Below are positions 1-8,310 of a stretch of DNA of 64,000 bases, piece after piece. Location of the stretch: the NCBI GenBank assembly GCA_963796155.1, contig CAWCKT010000003.1:1-64000 (forward strand), given 5' to 3'. The notes beneath the pieces were generated by a model. The model saw nothing but the letters and a program-made list of their open reading frames with translations, was not told the origin of the DNA and did not search any database. Numbering within the stretch: position 1 is the stretch's first letter; each line of letters opens with the position of its first letter. This stretch comes from AP-15 sp963796155. GTDB lineage: Bacteria > Pseudomonadota > Alphaproteobacteria > ATCC43930 > CGMCC-115725. Both the position numbers and the translations under genes were made by a program.

Positions 1-134
1 GCGGGTACCAAGCGTCAGATTTTATCCACTGGTTTTCGAACTGCCACGGCCAGAGCGTCGCGACGCTGGCCCAGCAATTCGGCGGTCTCAAAGCCCCGGC
101 CGCCGCCCGTTTCCGTGGACGCCCGGCACGAGGC

Positions 135-239
135 CACACCGATGACGTGTCGTCTTCCGGCGTAGGCACCGGGCCTCGCTTCGCCGCTCTGACCCGGCTC
201 GAAGCACGTCGCGGTTCCCACCGCAAATATCACGCTCAC
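135..239 (-). pseudogene. ureB (urease beta) remnant
   Basis: Directly after ureA, where ureB normally starts, the same strand encodes a stretch containing GTATCFEPGQ, AYAGRR and HVIGV. This matches the C-terminal part of urease beta subunits (usual pattern GTAxRFEPGQ...YAGxRxVxGF). The first 60 or so codons of ureB are missing, so the remnant abuts the ureA stop, and the similarity ends before the normal C-terminus. Positions 1-134 then hold no recognisable continuation and no sign of the start of ureC. The reading frame runs on to a stop near position 15. A functional beta subunit cannot come from this; the match is by motif recognition only. Confidence 0.65.
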
Positions 240-538
240 CGGATCGGCTCGTGGACGGTGACGAGCTTGGTTCCGTCCGGGAAGGTCGCTTCGACCTGGA
301 TCTCGCGGATCATCTCCGGAATACCCTCCATGACCTGCTCGCGGCCGATTACGGTGGCGCCGTCGCGCATCAGCTCGGCCACACTCCGGCCGTCGCGCGC
401 GCCTTCGAGCACGAAGTCGGTGATCAGTGCCACCGCCTCGGGATAGTTGAGCTTGACGCCGCGCTTCAGCCGCCGCTCGGCGACCATCGCCGCGACCGAT
501 ACCAGGAGCTTGTCCTTTTCGCGAGAGGTCAGGTTCAT
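236..538 (-). CDS. ureA: Urease subunit gamma
   Basis: A 100-residue protein of exactly the usual UreA length, starting MNLTSREKDKLL and carrying the family pattern GREQVMEGIPEMI in the C-terminal half. UreA is the smallest structural subunit of the nickel urease that hydrolyses urea to ammonia and carbamate. The ATG at 538 is chosen because it gives the family N-terminus; a GTG one codon earlier is possible. The gene looks intact, but the beta gene after it is reduced to debris and ureD lies about 5 kb upstream behind unrelated genes, so a working urease is unlikely unless the other subunits are encoded elsewhere. Confidence 0.93.
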   Translation of the reverse strand: MNLTSREKDKLLVSVAAMVAERRLKRGVKLNYPEAVALITDFVLEGARDGRSVAELMRDGATVIGREQVMEGIPEMIREIQVEATFPDGTKLVTVHEPIR

Positions 539-606
539 CACATTCGCCGCAACGTATCGGGCATGCCAAGCCCGCCATAAGGCTTTATAAGCCCGATCGT
601 ATCGGG

Positions 607-1740
607 ATGTCTTCGCCGCGAACGATGATCAGAGCGGCCCTGTTGGCGGGCCTTGCCGCGATGACCGGCCTCGGCGTCGGACAGTCCGCGGCGCAGACCG
701 TACCCCCTTTCAAGGTCGGCGTCGCGACGCGCGCGTTCGTGCCGGCCGAGCCTTACGAGTGGCGCGGCGACGCAAAGCACGCACTGGCCACGGTGATCTG
801 GTATCCGGCCGATCCGGCCGCGGAGGAGAAGCCACAGCCCCTCGGCCCGCCGGGCAATCCGCTGTTCGACGGCGGGCGCGCGGCCGCCGATGCGGCGCTC
901 GCGCCGACGCCAGCCAAATTCCCGCTGATCGTGCTGTCGCACGGCACCGGCGGAACCGGCGCAAGCCTCGCCTGGTTGGGCACGGCGCTGGCCCGGGCGG
1001 GGTATGTCGCCGCCGCGGTCAACCACCCCGGCAACAATGCGATCGACGGCTATACGGTCCCGGGTTTCACGTTGTGGTGGGAGCGGGCAGGCGATCTGAG
1101 CGCGGTCATCGATGCCATGCTTGCCGACCCGACCTTCATGACGCGGATCGATGCGGGACGGATCGGCGCCGCCGGCTTCTCGCTCGGCGGCTACACGGTG
1201 ATCGCAATCGCCGGGGGCGTCACCTCGCTGGCGCATCTCCGGGAATTCTGCGCCTCGCCGCAGGCCGATGGGGCATGCCAGCCGCCGCCCGAGTTCGCCG
1301 ATCTGCGCGCCAAGGCCGAGGCGCTGGCCGACAGCGACGAGGCGTTTCGTGCCGCCCTCGCCAACGACAGCCGCTCCTACCGCGACCAGCGCGTGCGTGC
1401 GGTGTTTGCGATGGCGCCGGCGCTCGGCCCGGCCTTCCTGCCCGAGAGCCTCGAGCGGATCGACATCCCGGTGGCGATCGTCGCTGGTGCGGCGGACGCG
1501 ATAATGCCGGTCGGCAGCAACGCGCGATCCTACGCCGCGCGCATTCCCGATGCCGAGCTGACGATCTTTCCCGGCGATGTCGGGCACTACGTCTTTACCG
1601 CGGACTGCACGGAAGCCGGGCGCGCCGCCCTTCCGGCGCTCTGCGTGGATGCGCCGGGCGTCGATCGCGACGCCATCCACCTGCAGACGGAAGACCTCGC
1701 CGAAGCGTTCTTTGCGCGCGGTCTAAATCGACCGCAATAG
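607..1740 (+). CDS. Secreted alpha/beta hydrolase, dienelactone hydrolase/PAF-acetylhydrolase type
   Basis: A 377-residue protein with an N-terminal signal peptide (positively charged start, hydrophobic stretch, Ala-rich cleavage region near residue 30, SAAQT). The oxyanion region LSHGTGG is near residues 112-118, the nucleophile elbow is GFSLGG near residue 193, and a likely Asp (GAADAIMP) and His (VGHYVF) follow near the C-terminus, so the triad looks complete. Exported relatives are annotated as dienelactone hydrolase-like or PAF-acetylhydrolase-like esterases; the substrate is unknown. The gene stands alone between ureA and a convergent MFS gene, with only 8 bases to the latter's stop. 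Confidence 0.8.
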   Translation: MSSPRTMIRAALLAGLAAMTGLGVGQSAAQTVPPFKVGVATRAFVPAEPYEWRGDAKHALATVIWYPADPAAEEKPQPLGPPGNPLFDGGRAAADAALAPTPAKFPLIVLSHGTGGTGASLAWLGTALARAGYVAAAVNHPGNNAIDGYTVPGFTLWWERAGDLSAVIDAMLADPTFMTRIDAGRIGAAGFSLGGYTVIAIAGGVTSLAHLREFCASPQADGACQPPPEFADLRAKAEALADSDEAFRAALANDSRSYRDQRVRAVFAMAPALGPAFLPESLERIDIPVAIVAGAADAIMPVGSNARSYAARIPDAELTIFPGDVGHYVFTADCTEAGRAALPALCVDAPGVDRDAIHLQTEDLAEAFFARGLNRPQ

Positions 1741-1748
1741 ATCCTTCG

Positions 1749-3152
1749 TCAAGACGCGGCGGAAACCTTGATCGGTGCTGCGGCCGGCCCCTTGGCGGTG
1801 AGCGCGCTGTCGATCTCGTCGATCGTGCGGCCGCGTGTCTCGAAGCCGATAAACAGGGCCGCCAAAAGCCCGATGAGATACCAGATGGCGAAGTAGTTCA
1901 TCGCCGGGATCAGCGCATCGAGAGTTGCCTGGGGACTGACGAGGTTGGACGACCCGGCGATCAGCGCCAGCCCGGCCGGGCCGATGAACTTGCCGAGATT
2001 GCCGACGCCGTAGACCAGACCCATGCCGCTGCCGCGCAACTTCGACGGCCATATCTCGGCCATGTACGGTCCGATGATCGAATAGCTGCCGCTGCCGAAA
2101 AATTGCTGCACCATGGTCATCAAGTAGAACACCGAAACGCCGCCGAGGAACAAATCGTGCCAATACCCCGCGAGCGACATTGTCACGCCGGCGATGCCGC
2201 AAGTCAGCGCGATCGAGGCCCGGCGTCCCATCGCATCCGAAATCCACGAGCAGAAAAAGCGACCGACGATCTGCCCGAGGCTCAGCCAGATCACCAGGCC
2301 CGAGGCCTCTGCCGGGGTGACGTGCAGCAGCATGACGAACAGCGTGACCTGCCACAGCACGAACCCGACGCCGCCGGTCTGAGTAAGGCCGACCAGGCAG
2401 CCGGCCACGATGCTCCGCGGATATTTGAACAGCTCGCGCCAGGCGACCTTCTCGACCGGCGGAGCGACGGCCGGCAGCGCAATTTCCTTCGGGTCGATCA
2501 TCAACGCCCAGGCGAGGGATTGGCGCGCTTCCTCGAGGCGGCCGACGCGGATCAGCCAATGCGGGGATTCCGGTACCCAGGCGCGGATCAAGAGGCTCAA
2601 GCCTGCCGGCAGCAGCCCGATCGCAAACAGGCCGCGCCAGCCGACATAGGCCGTGAGATATTGCCCGAGCACCGCCCCCAGGAGGAGCCCGGCCGGCAAC
2701 ATCGTGGTCGTCACCCCGGTGATCCAACCGCGCTTGGAGGCAGGCACGAATTCCTGCACCACGGCAATATCGACGGTATAGAGGCCGGTGACCCCGAACC
2801 CGACGAAAAAGCGGCAGATCACCAAATACACCCAGCCATGCTCCGGGGTCAGCGCCATCAACCCCGTCGCGATCGAGAAATTCAGGATCGTGGCAATCAT
2901 GACCTTGCGCCGGCCGATCTTGTCGGCGACCCAGCCCCAGATTATCGAGCCGAACGGCGCGCTGATCCCGGCGGACAGCAGTATCGCTGCCGACTGGCCA
3001 TAGGTCAGATTCCAATCCTTGACAAAGAACGCGAGAACAAACCCGATCAGCAGGTAATCGAAGAAATCGAGCATATCGCCGATCGTCGCCGCGGCGAAGA
3101 TCTTCCACTGATTGATCGTGAGTTTCTTTTGCTCTTCCAAATATTCGAGCAT
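1749..3152 (-). CDS. MFS transporter, sugar/aromatic acid porter type
   Basis: A 467-residue membrane protein with about 12 predicted helices. The loop 2-3 signature is GWVADKIGRRKVM and the repeat in the second half is SWISDAMGRRASI; PESPHWL after helix 6 is typical of the sugar-porter/AAHS branch of the major facilitator superfamily. It probably imports an organic acid or sugar with protons, but the substrate cannot be read. A GGAGG lies about 9 bases before the ATG. The gene is monocistronic as far as seen, with a 250-base gap to the upstream sulfotransferase gene. Confidence 0.85.
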   Translation of the reverse strand: MLEYLEEQKKLTINQWKIFAAATIGDMLDFFDYLLIGFVLAFFVKDWNLTYGQSAAILLSAGISAPFGSIIWGWVADKIGRRKVMIATILNFSIATGLMALTPEHGWVYLVICRFFVGFGVTGLYTVDIAVVQEFVPASKRGWITGVTTTMLPAGLLLGAVLGQYLTAYVGWRGLFAIGLLPAGLSLLIRAWVPESPHWLIRVGRLEEARQSLAWALMIDPKEIALPAVAPPVEKVAWRELFKYPRSIVAGCLVGLTQTGGVGFVLWQVTLFVMLLHVTPAEASGLVIWLSLGQIVGRFFCSWISDAMGRRASIALTCGIAGVTMSLAGYWHDLFLGGVSVFYLMTMVQQFFGSGSYSIIGPYMAEIWPSKLRGSGMGLVYGVGNLGKFIGPAGLALIAGSSNLVSPQATLDALIPAMNYFAIWYLIGLLAALFIGFETRGRTIDEIDSALTAKGPAAAPIKVSAAS

Positions 3153-3360
3153 GACTTTGCGCCTCCACCCCCCGCTTAATCGTGCCGCGGTTCACCCGCC
3201 GGCAGGTTTGGGCCGACATTTTCGCCGGCTTCCCCGCCCACGAGCGCCATTGTCCGGTTTCTGGGCAGCGATGGCAACAAGCTCCGCCCGCGACGGATGC
3301 CAGGCTTCATCAAGGCGCACCATTGCTGTCGGCGTCTGTCGTCATCAGACCCCCACAGTG

Positions 3361-3380
3361 CGCCCGCCCTTATGCGGGCG
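3361..3380. terminator. Possible hairpin between sulfotransferase and MFS genes
   Basis: A seven-base GC-rich stem, CGCCCGC at 3361-3367 and GCGGGCG at 3374-3380, with a six-base loop. It lies just past the end of the upstream gene on the minus strand. There is no run of T residues on either side, so it is at best a weak intrinsic terminator or an mRNA 3' stabiliser. The rest of the 252-base gap (3153-3404) holds no gene. Confidence 0.3.
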
Positions 3381-3404
3381 ACTGGAGAGGACCGGCCGCG
3401 GCCT

Positions 3405-4667
3405 TTATTCGGTCGTCGTCCGGCGCGTCATTCCTAAGGAGCGAGCCGGATTGAACCATGACCTCAACCTGGCATTGCGCCCGCGGACCAGTTGCGGCAG
3501 CGGCCCAGGTTGGGTCTCGAGCTCCCGTATCCGCGCCACAAAGGCCTCCCGTTCCGCGGAGAAGCGCTCGTTCAATTCATCGACAAGACGTGCATTTGCT
3601 GTTCTTTGCGTGTCGATAATGGCTTGCAGCTGATCGAACTGATTTGTCGAGTTGCTGCTCGGGGCCCTCGGCATCCGCGACCTGACCGGCGCTCCTGACG
3701 CTGCGGCAGCGTGTCCCTGACCCAGCGGATACCCGTATCTTTCGAGATCCAGGCTATACCGCTCGGCGAGCAGCCGATTCCCGGCCGCCACCCTCAGCCG
3801 CAGATCCGCCACATCGTCGCGGTCGAGCATCGCCTCCGCCCGATCGCCGGCATCGAGCAATTCATCGAGCTGCTCCGACCCGAGACGTTGCTGCAGGGTC
3901 GAATAAAAGTTGAAAAATCCATCGTCCGGCATCATCTCGGCGGCCAGTGACTTCATCGCGGACATTCTGGTATTGCGCGCTTCGCCATACCGCTCGATAT
4001 CGGCTCTCGCCAGTTCTATACCGATAAAATTACATAGCACTCCGAGATATTCTTCAATGCCATCGTTGATAAGCTTTTCCAGTGGCAAAACTAAAATATT
4101 GTCGTAGCCGAAGAGCTGACCATAGACATCGATTACCTCAAAAAAATTCAAATTGTGCAGGAAATGACAGCGGAACTGGGAGAGCATTCCCTGATACCAT
4201 TGTGCCAAGGGCGGCATCGGCATGCGTGAGAAGAATGCGGAATTACGCTTCAAATTCAAATACATCGAAGAGACATATTCCGCCTGATTGCGAATCGTGA
4301 ACACGACGCGCGCCGGCTGAAATAACCTGAACAGCCTCGCGGCAATGATGTCGCGCGGCACCATGTAGGGCGCGTAATATAGTTGTGGGGAGTCGCAGAG
4401 CATTTCGTCGGAAATGACAATGTTCCTGCCGCTACTGTCATTGAAGATCTGTTCATCGCACAGGTTAAATATAAACTGCTCGTCATATTTAAAATCTTCG
4501 GCATGGCGGAGTAAGGTAAAAATTCCGCCGCGCTCGCCATAGGGGTAACCGACGTAAAATATATCGTCGCGCTGAGAGAAGAAGTTCTGTTGGAGGCTGG
4601 TCGTACCGGTATTAGTGAAGCCGACATGAAGAATGGAAGGCTGCCTGTGACTCACTGCTGCTTCCAT
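3405..4667 (-). CDS. Sulfotransferase family protein
   Basis: A 420-residue cytoplasmic protein. Residues 13-25 read LHVGFTNTGTTSL, a 5'-phosphosulfate-binding P-loop of the sulfotransferase type, and residues 121-136 (VVFTIRNQAEYVSSMY) fit the 3'-phosphate-binding segment with Arg126 and Ser133/134. It would transfer sulfate from PAPS to an unknown acceptor, possibly a polysaccharide or lipid. The C-terminal 100 residues are low-complexity, then coiled-coil-like (DQLQAIIDTQRTANARL onward). GGGAGG lies four bases before the ATG. Base composition is clearly AT-richer at about 4000-4660 than in neighbouring genes, which suggests recent acquisition. No glycosyltransferase or export gene is adjacent. 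Confidence 0.7.
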   Translation of the reverse strand: MEAAVSHRQPSILHVGFTNTGTTSLQQNFFSQRDDIFYVGYPYGERGGIFTLLRHAEDFKYDEQFIFNLCDEQIFNDSSGRNIVISDEMLCDSPQLYYAPYMVPRDIIAARLFRLFQPARVVFTIRNQAEYVSSMYLNLKRNSAFFSRMPMPPLAQWYQGMLSQFRCHFLHNLNFFEVIDVYGQLFGYDNILVLPLEKLINDGIEEYLGVLCNFIGIELARADIERYGEARNTRMSAMKSLAAEMMPDDGFFNFYSTLQQRLGSEQLDELLDAGDRAEAMLDRDDVADLRLRVAAGNRLLAERYSLDLERYGYPLGQGHAAAASGAPVRSRMPRAPSSNSTNQFDQLQAIIDTQRTANARLVDELNERFSAEREAFVARIRELETQPGPLPQLVRGRNARLRSWFNPARSLGMTRRTTTE

Positions 4668-4818
4668 CCTGCCTCCCGGTCGTAAAGATGATAGCGAGCG
4701 AAAGGTTGATGCAAATTGGGCGCGACTCCGCGGGGTCGTGTTAGCCGCGATCGGTTATGGTTAAGCGGATGATGTCGATTTCATCCCCGCAAGAGAGGGA
4801 GAGATCAGGACCAAAATC

Positions 4819-5682
4819 GTGGACGCGAAAGAGCCCGAGATATGCGCCTCCGCCGATCCGCCAGACTCTTGGAATGAGCTGATGCACGCCAAATTAGCCA
4901 AAACTGCGGACGCGCTTCTGCGGCTGGCGCAGGCCCAAGGAGCCGCACCGCCGCCGTACGCGCCCGCCCACTGGGTTTCCTATGGCGGCGGCGAGGCGAT
5001 CCTCCTGGCGATCGTGCTTCTCGTGGTCGCCAGCGGATTTGCCTATGCCGGCAAACGGCTGCGCGCCCCACTCGAGATCACCCGCCCAGGAGGCACCGTC
5101 GCCGGGTTCATGATCGCGATCTGGCTGCTGGCGATCTACACCGTGGGCGTCGCCACGTTCGTCTATGGACTGCAGGTGAAGCAGGCCTATCCGGATTTCG
5201 TCGCTCGCCGCGTGCGCGTCGGCACGTTTGTCGATGCGGCAGTGACCTTCTTCGTGCTCCTCTACCTTACGCGGCGTTGGGGCTGGAAGGTCGCGCTGGC
5301 CAGCGCCGTGATCGGCACCGCCGCCGCGCCGATGATCTTCGAGTTACCCTTCGATCTGATCGTCATGACGCGGACTAATCCGCCGATCCCGACTTATCCG
5401 ATGCTGTATCGGCAGCTTTTCTTCCTGCCGTTATTCCTGTTGGAGTTCTCAACAATATCGCTGCTGACGTTGCTGCCTTCGATGCGGGTGACGGCGTACG
5501 CCTCTTACGCGGTGGCGGGGATGTTTGTGGTATTCGCCGTCTGGGCTGCGTTCGGGTTCGCCTTTCCCGCGGAACCGCTGCCGCTCGCGCTCAACGTCAT
5601 TTCGAAGATCTTGTGCTTCGTAGCGGCGATCATGCTGTTTGTCTGGCGGGCGGACGAGGAGGTCTCTGGAGTTAGCGCATGA
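4819..5682 (+). CDS. Integral membrane protein of unknown function
   Basis: A 287-residue protein with a soluble N-terminal 50 residues followed by about six to seven hydrophobic segments (for example AILLAIVLLVVASGFAYA, FMIAIWLLAIYTVGVATF, LFFLPLFLLEF). The C-terminus is short and acidic. No catalytic or transport motif is recognised. The start is a GTG at 4819 preceded by a purine-rich GAGAGGGAGAG. It stands alone and convergent with ureD. The 89 bases to ureD hold nothing identifiable. Confidence 0.7.
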   Translation: MDAKEPEICASADPPDSWNELMHAKLAKTADALLRLAQAQGAAPPPYAPAHWVSYGGGEAILLAIVLLVVASGFAYAGKRLRAPLEITRPGGTVAGFMIAIWLLAIYTVGVATFVYGLQVKQAYPDFVARRVRVGTFVDAAVTFFVLLYLTRRWGWKVALASAVIGTAAAPMIFELPFDLIVMTRTNPPIPTYPMLYRQLFFLPLFLLEFSTISLLTLLPSMRVTAYASYAVAGMFVVFAVWAAFGFAFPAEPLPLALNVISKILCFVAAIMLFVWRADEEVSGVSA

Positions 5683-5771
5683 TGGTTTGAGAGCTTGAAC
5701 CGCGATCCGCTCTACTGCGTCAGTGTGAGCCGGGAAAACGTGCCGGTGGGAGAACCGTTTTGGGTTTGCCG

Positions 5772-6599
5772 CTAGACATCCCACAGTCGAGGGAGCAGGG
5801 ACGGCCACCCCATAGCGGCTTGACGGAAATGGCGCGCGAGATCGGCATAGTTGCGGCGCAGCGCAGCGGCATCTGCCGTGAGCCAACGGGCGACGACGAG
5901 ATCGGCAATCGCGGTGACGCCCGACCGCACCGCATCGGCCGCGCCGGTTGACTGGATTGTGCGGGCGCAGTCGAGGAAGTCTCGCGGATCACGCCCGGCG
6001 GGGGCCAAGATCAAGGTCGCGAACGCCGCCGCCCCGTCGAGGCAGGCGGGATCATCGACAATCCCGGCAATGTCGTCTTCGAGATGCAAGGCGTCGCCCC
6101 AAACGAGCCTGCCCTCACGACGCACTTGCCAGACCTCGCGCAGAAATCCGGTCGCAAAGCGCTCGCCCCGCGCGCGACGCCCAAAGACCAGGATGTCGCC
6201 GCCGAGAAATGCGGCACGCGGCCCGAGGTCGATTGTCGTTTCGCGCGAGAGGCGCGCGCCATCGAAGAGGATCGTCTCAAGCGGCAGGAATTCGAGCGCG
6301 GCGCCGGCAGCAAGAGACAGGGTCTGGTGGATCGCCGTCGTCGCTCCGGTCGAGCGATAAATCTTTTCTGCTGCCGAGGCGGTGACGTTGGCCGCGGCAC
6401 CCGCAGCGAGGCGAACGCTGATATCCAGCCGGTCGCCGGCAACGAGCCCGCCCGAAGTGGTGAGGATGACGGCGAGCATCGGGTTGCCGGCAGCCGGCGC
6501 CGGAAACAATACGCGCAGCGGATCGCGCTGGTAGAGGTGGGTAAGCCGGGTAACGCCCGCACGGCGGCCGAAGCCGATTTCGGCCACTCCTTCGGTCAA
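5772..6599 (-). CDS. ureD: Urease accessory protein UreD
   Basis: A 275-residue protein, close to the usual UreD length, with the family features VLFPAPAAGNPMLAVILTTSGGLVAGDRL near the N-terminus, TASAAEKIYRS, and LEFLPLETILFDGARLSR in the middle. UreD (UreH) is the scaffold that binds apo-urease and recruits UreF and UreG for nickel insertion. The start is placed at TTG 6599, which overlaps the stop of the upstream gamma-glutamyltransferase gene and so implies translational coupling. The usual partners (ureA, ureB, ureC) do not follow; ureA is 5 kb away across four unrelated genes. Confidence 0.9.
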   Translation of the reverse strand: MTEGVAEIGFGRRAGVTRLTHLYQRDPLRVLFPAPAAGNPMLAVILTTSGGLVAGDRLDISVRLAAGAAANVTASAAEKIYRSTGATTAIHQTLSLAAGAALEFLPLETILFDGARLSRETTIDLGPRAAFLGGDILVFGRRARGERFATGFLREVWQVRREGRLVWGDALHLEDDIAGIVDDPACLDGAAAFATLILAPAGRDPRDFLDCARTIQSTGAADAVRSGVTAIADLVVARWLTADAAALRRNYADLARHFRQAAMGWPSLLPRLWDV

Positions 6600-8179
6600 T
6601 AGCCGAGGGCCAGTCCGTCCTTGCGCGGCTCGGAACCGCCAATCAACACGCCGCGGTCGTGGTCGATCCAGATCGCCTGGCAGCCGCCGAGCGGAACCCT
6701 GCGAATGTCGATCTCGTGCCCGCGGCGCGCCAGGTCGGCGATGATCGGCTCGGGGTTGGTCGGCTCCATCTGCAATTTGCCGCGAAACGCAAAGCTGCGC
6801 GGCGCTTCGGCCGCCTGCTGCGGATCGAGGCCGCGGTCGAGCATGCGGTGCAGCAAATGCGCGTGCCCGACCGCCTGGTACTGCCCGCCCATGACGCCGA
6901 ACGGCATCACCGCGCGCCCGTCCTTGACCAGCATCGCCGGGATGATCGTGTGGAACGGCCGCTTGCCCGGCGCGATGGCGTTCGGGTGGCCGGGGATCGT
7001 GCGGAAGCCGCTGCCGCGGTTCTGCAGCAGCACGCCGCTCTCCGGCGCGACGATGCCGCTGCCGAAATTCGAGAACAGCGAATTGATGAACGAGCAGGCG
7101 TTGCCGTCGCGATCGACCGCGCACAGATACACCGTGTCCTGATGCAAGGTGCCGCCGTGCCACGCGTTGCCCGGCAAGACCGCGTCGAGGCGGATCTGCC
7201 GGCGCGCGCTCTCGGTCCATTCTTCCGACAGAAAGCCTTTCACATCGACGGCGACCTGCGCCGGATCGGCGAAGTAGTCGTCGCGCGCGCGATAGGCCGA
7301 CTTGGTGGCCTCAGCGAGCAGGTGCAGCCGGTCGGCCTCGGTAAACGTATCGTCGCCCAGGGCAAAGCCCTCGAACTGGCGCAGGATCATCAGCGCCGCC
7401 AGCCCCTGCCCATTCGGCGGGCATTCATAGACCTCGTAGCCGCGATAGGCGGCATGGATCGGCTCGACCCATTCCGAGCGCTGCGCGTCGAAATCCTCTT
7501 CTTCGTGCAACCCACCCAGCGATTTGAGCCGACCGACGATCTCGCGCATTACCGGGCCTTCATAGAACGCCGACCGGCCCTCGCGGCCGATGCGTCGCAA
7601 CGTGGCGGCGAGCGGCGGATTGCGCATCCAGTCACCCGCGGCAGGCGGCTTGCCGGCGAGGAGGAACAGTGCGGCGGTCATTGGATCCTGGAGTTTCCAC
7701 TGCACGCGGTGCCAATCATAAGAGACGCGCGGGGTGACGGCGTAACCGTCCTCGGCGGCTTGTGCGGCCGGCTCAAGCAGTTCGGCGAGCGGTCGAGTGC
7801 CGAATTCGCGATTCAGCAGACACCAGGCATCGACCGCACCCGGGATTGTCACGGCGTGTGGTGTCTGCGTTTCGATCTGCCCGATCTGGCGCTCCGCGTA
7901 CCAGTCGATAGTCGCCCTGCCCGGCGCGCGGCCGGAGCCGTTCAGCGCCACCGGCGGCGCGCCCTTCTGCGAATACAGCACGAAGCAGTCGCCGCCGATC
8001 CCGGTGCTTTGCGGCTCGACGACGCTTTGCATCGCGACGGCGGCGATTGCCGCATCCATCGCGTTACCGCCGGCGCGCAATACGTCGAGCCCGGCCAAGG
8101 TCGCCCGCGGCGCCGAGGTGGCGACCATGCCGTTCGCCGCGATCACCGCCGAGCGGCCGGGAATGTTGAAGTCGCGCAT
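6596..8179 (-). CDS. Gamma-glutamyltransferase family protein
   Basis: A 527-residue Ntn-hydrolase precursor with GGNAMDAAIAA near residue 38 and the autoprocessing site QDTVYLCAVDRDGN, in which Thr349 would become the N-terminal nucleophile of the small subunit. The glycine-rich substrate loop is LFSNFGSG. No signal peptide is visible, as in cytosolic YwrD-like or cephalosporin-acylase-like members, so the physiological substrate may be a gamma-glutamyl compound other than glutathione. GAGGATACGTC precedes the ATG. It overlaps ureD by four bases; both act in nitrogen release, so a joint role in nitrogen scavenging is possible but is inference. Confidence 0.88.
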   Translation of the reverse strand: MRDFNIPGRSAVIAANGMVATSAPRATLAGLDVLRAGGNAMDAAIAAVAMQSVVEPQSTGIGGDCFVLYSQKGAPPVALNGSGRAPGRATIDWYAERQIGQIETQTPHAVTIPGAVDAWCLLNREFGTRPLAELLEPAAQAAEDGYAVTPRVSYDWHRVQWKLQDPMTAALFLLAGKPPAAGDWMRNPPLAATLRRIGREGRSAFYEGPVMREIVGRLKSLGGLHEEEDFDAQRSEWVEPIHAAYRGYEVYECPPNGQGLAALMILRQFEGFALGDDTFTEADRLHLLAEATKSAYRARDDYFADPAQVAVDVKGFLSEEWTESARRQIRLDAVLPGNAWHGGTLHQDTVYLCAVDRDGNACSFINSLFSNFGSGIVAPESGVLLQNRGSGFRTIPGHPNAIAPGKRPFHTIIPAMLVKDGRAVMPFGVMGGQYQAVGHAHLLHRMLDRGLDPQQAAEAPRSFAFRGKLQMEPTNPEPIIADLARRGHEIDIRRVPLGGCQAIWIDHDRGVLIGGSEPRKDGLALGY

Positions 8180-8310
8180 GACGTATCCTCGGCCCTTCAG
8201 TCAACCGCCTCGCCGGCGCAACCCTCACCCGGCGGGTTTGCCGCTTGCCGGGCACTAATGCACCGTCCTAGGTTGACGGTCAATTCGCGAACCGGGAAGA
8301 AGAACCCATT

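Noticed and set aside
1..134. Possible plus-strand coding fragment at the window edge
   Set aside because: A frame is open but too short and unlike any family I recognise; it cannot be separated from chance.
759..3179. Very long plus-strand open frame across the hydrolase and MFS genes
   Set aside because: It is a shadow in high-GC DNA: Arg/Gln/His-rich, no conserved pattern, and it covers two well-supported genes.
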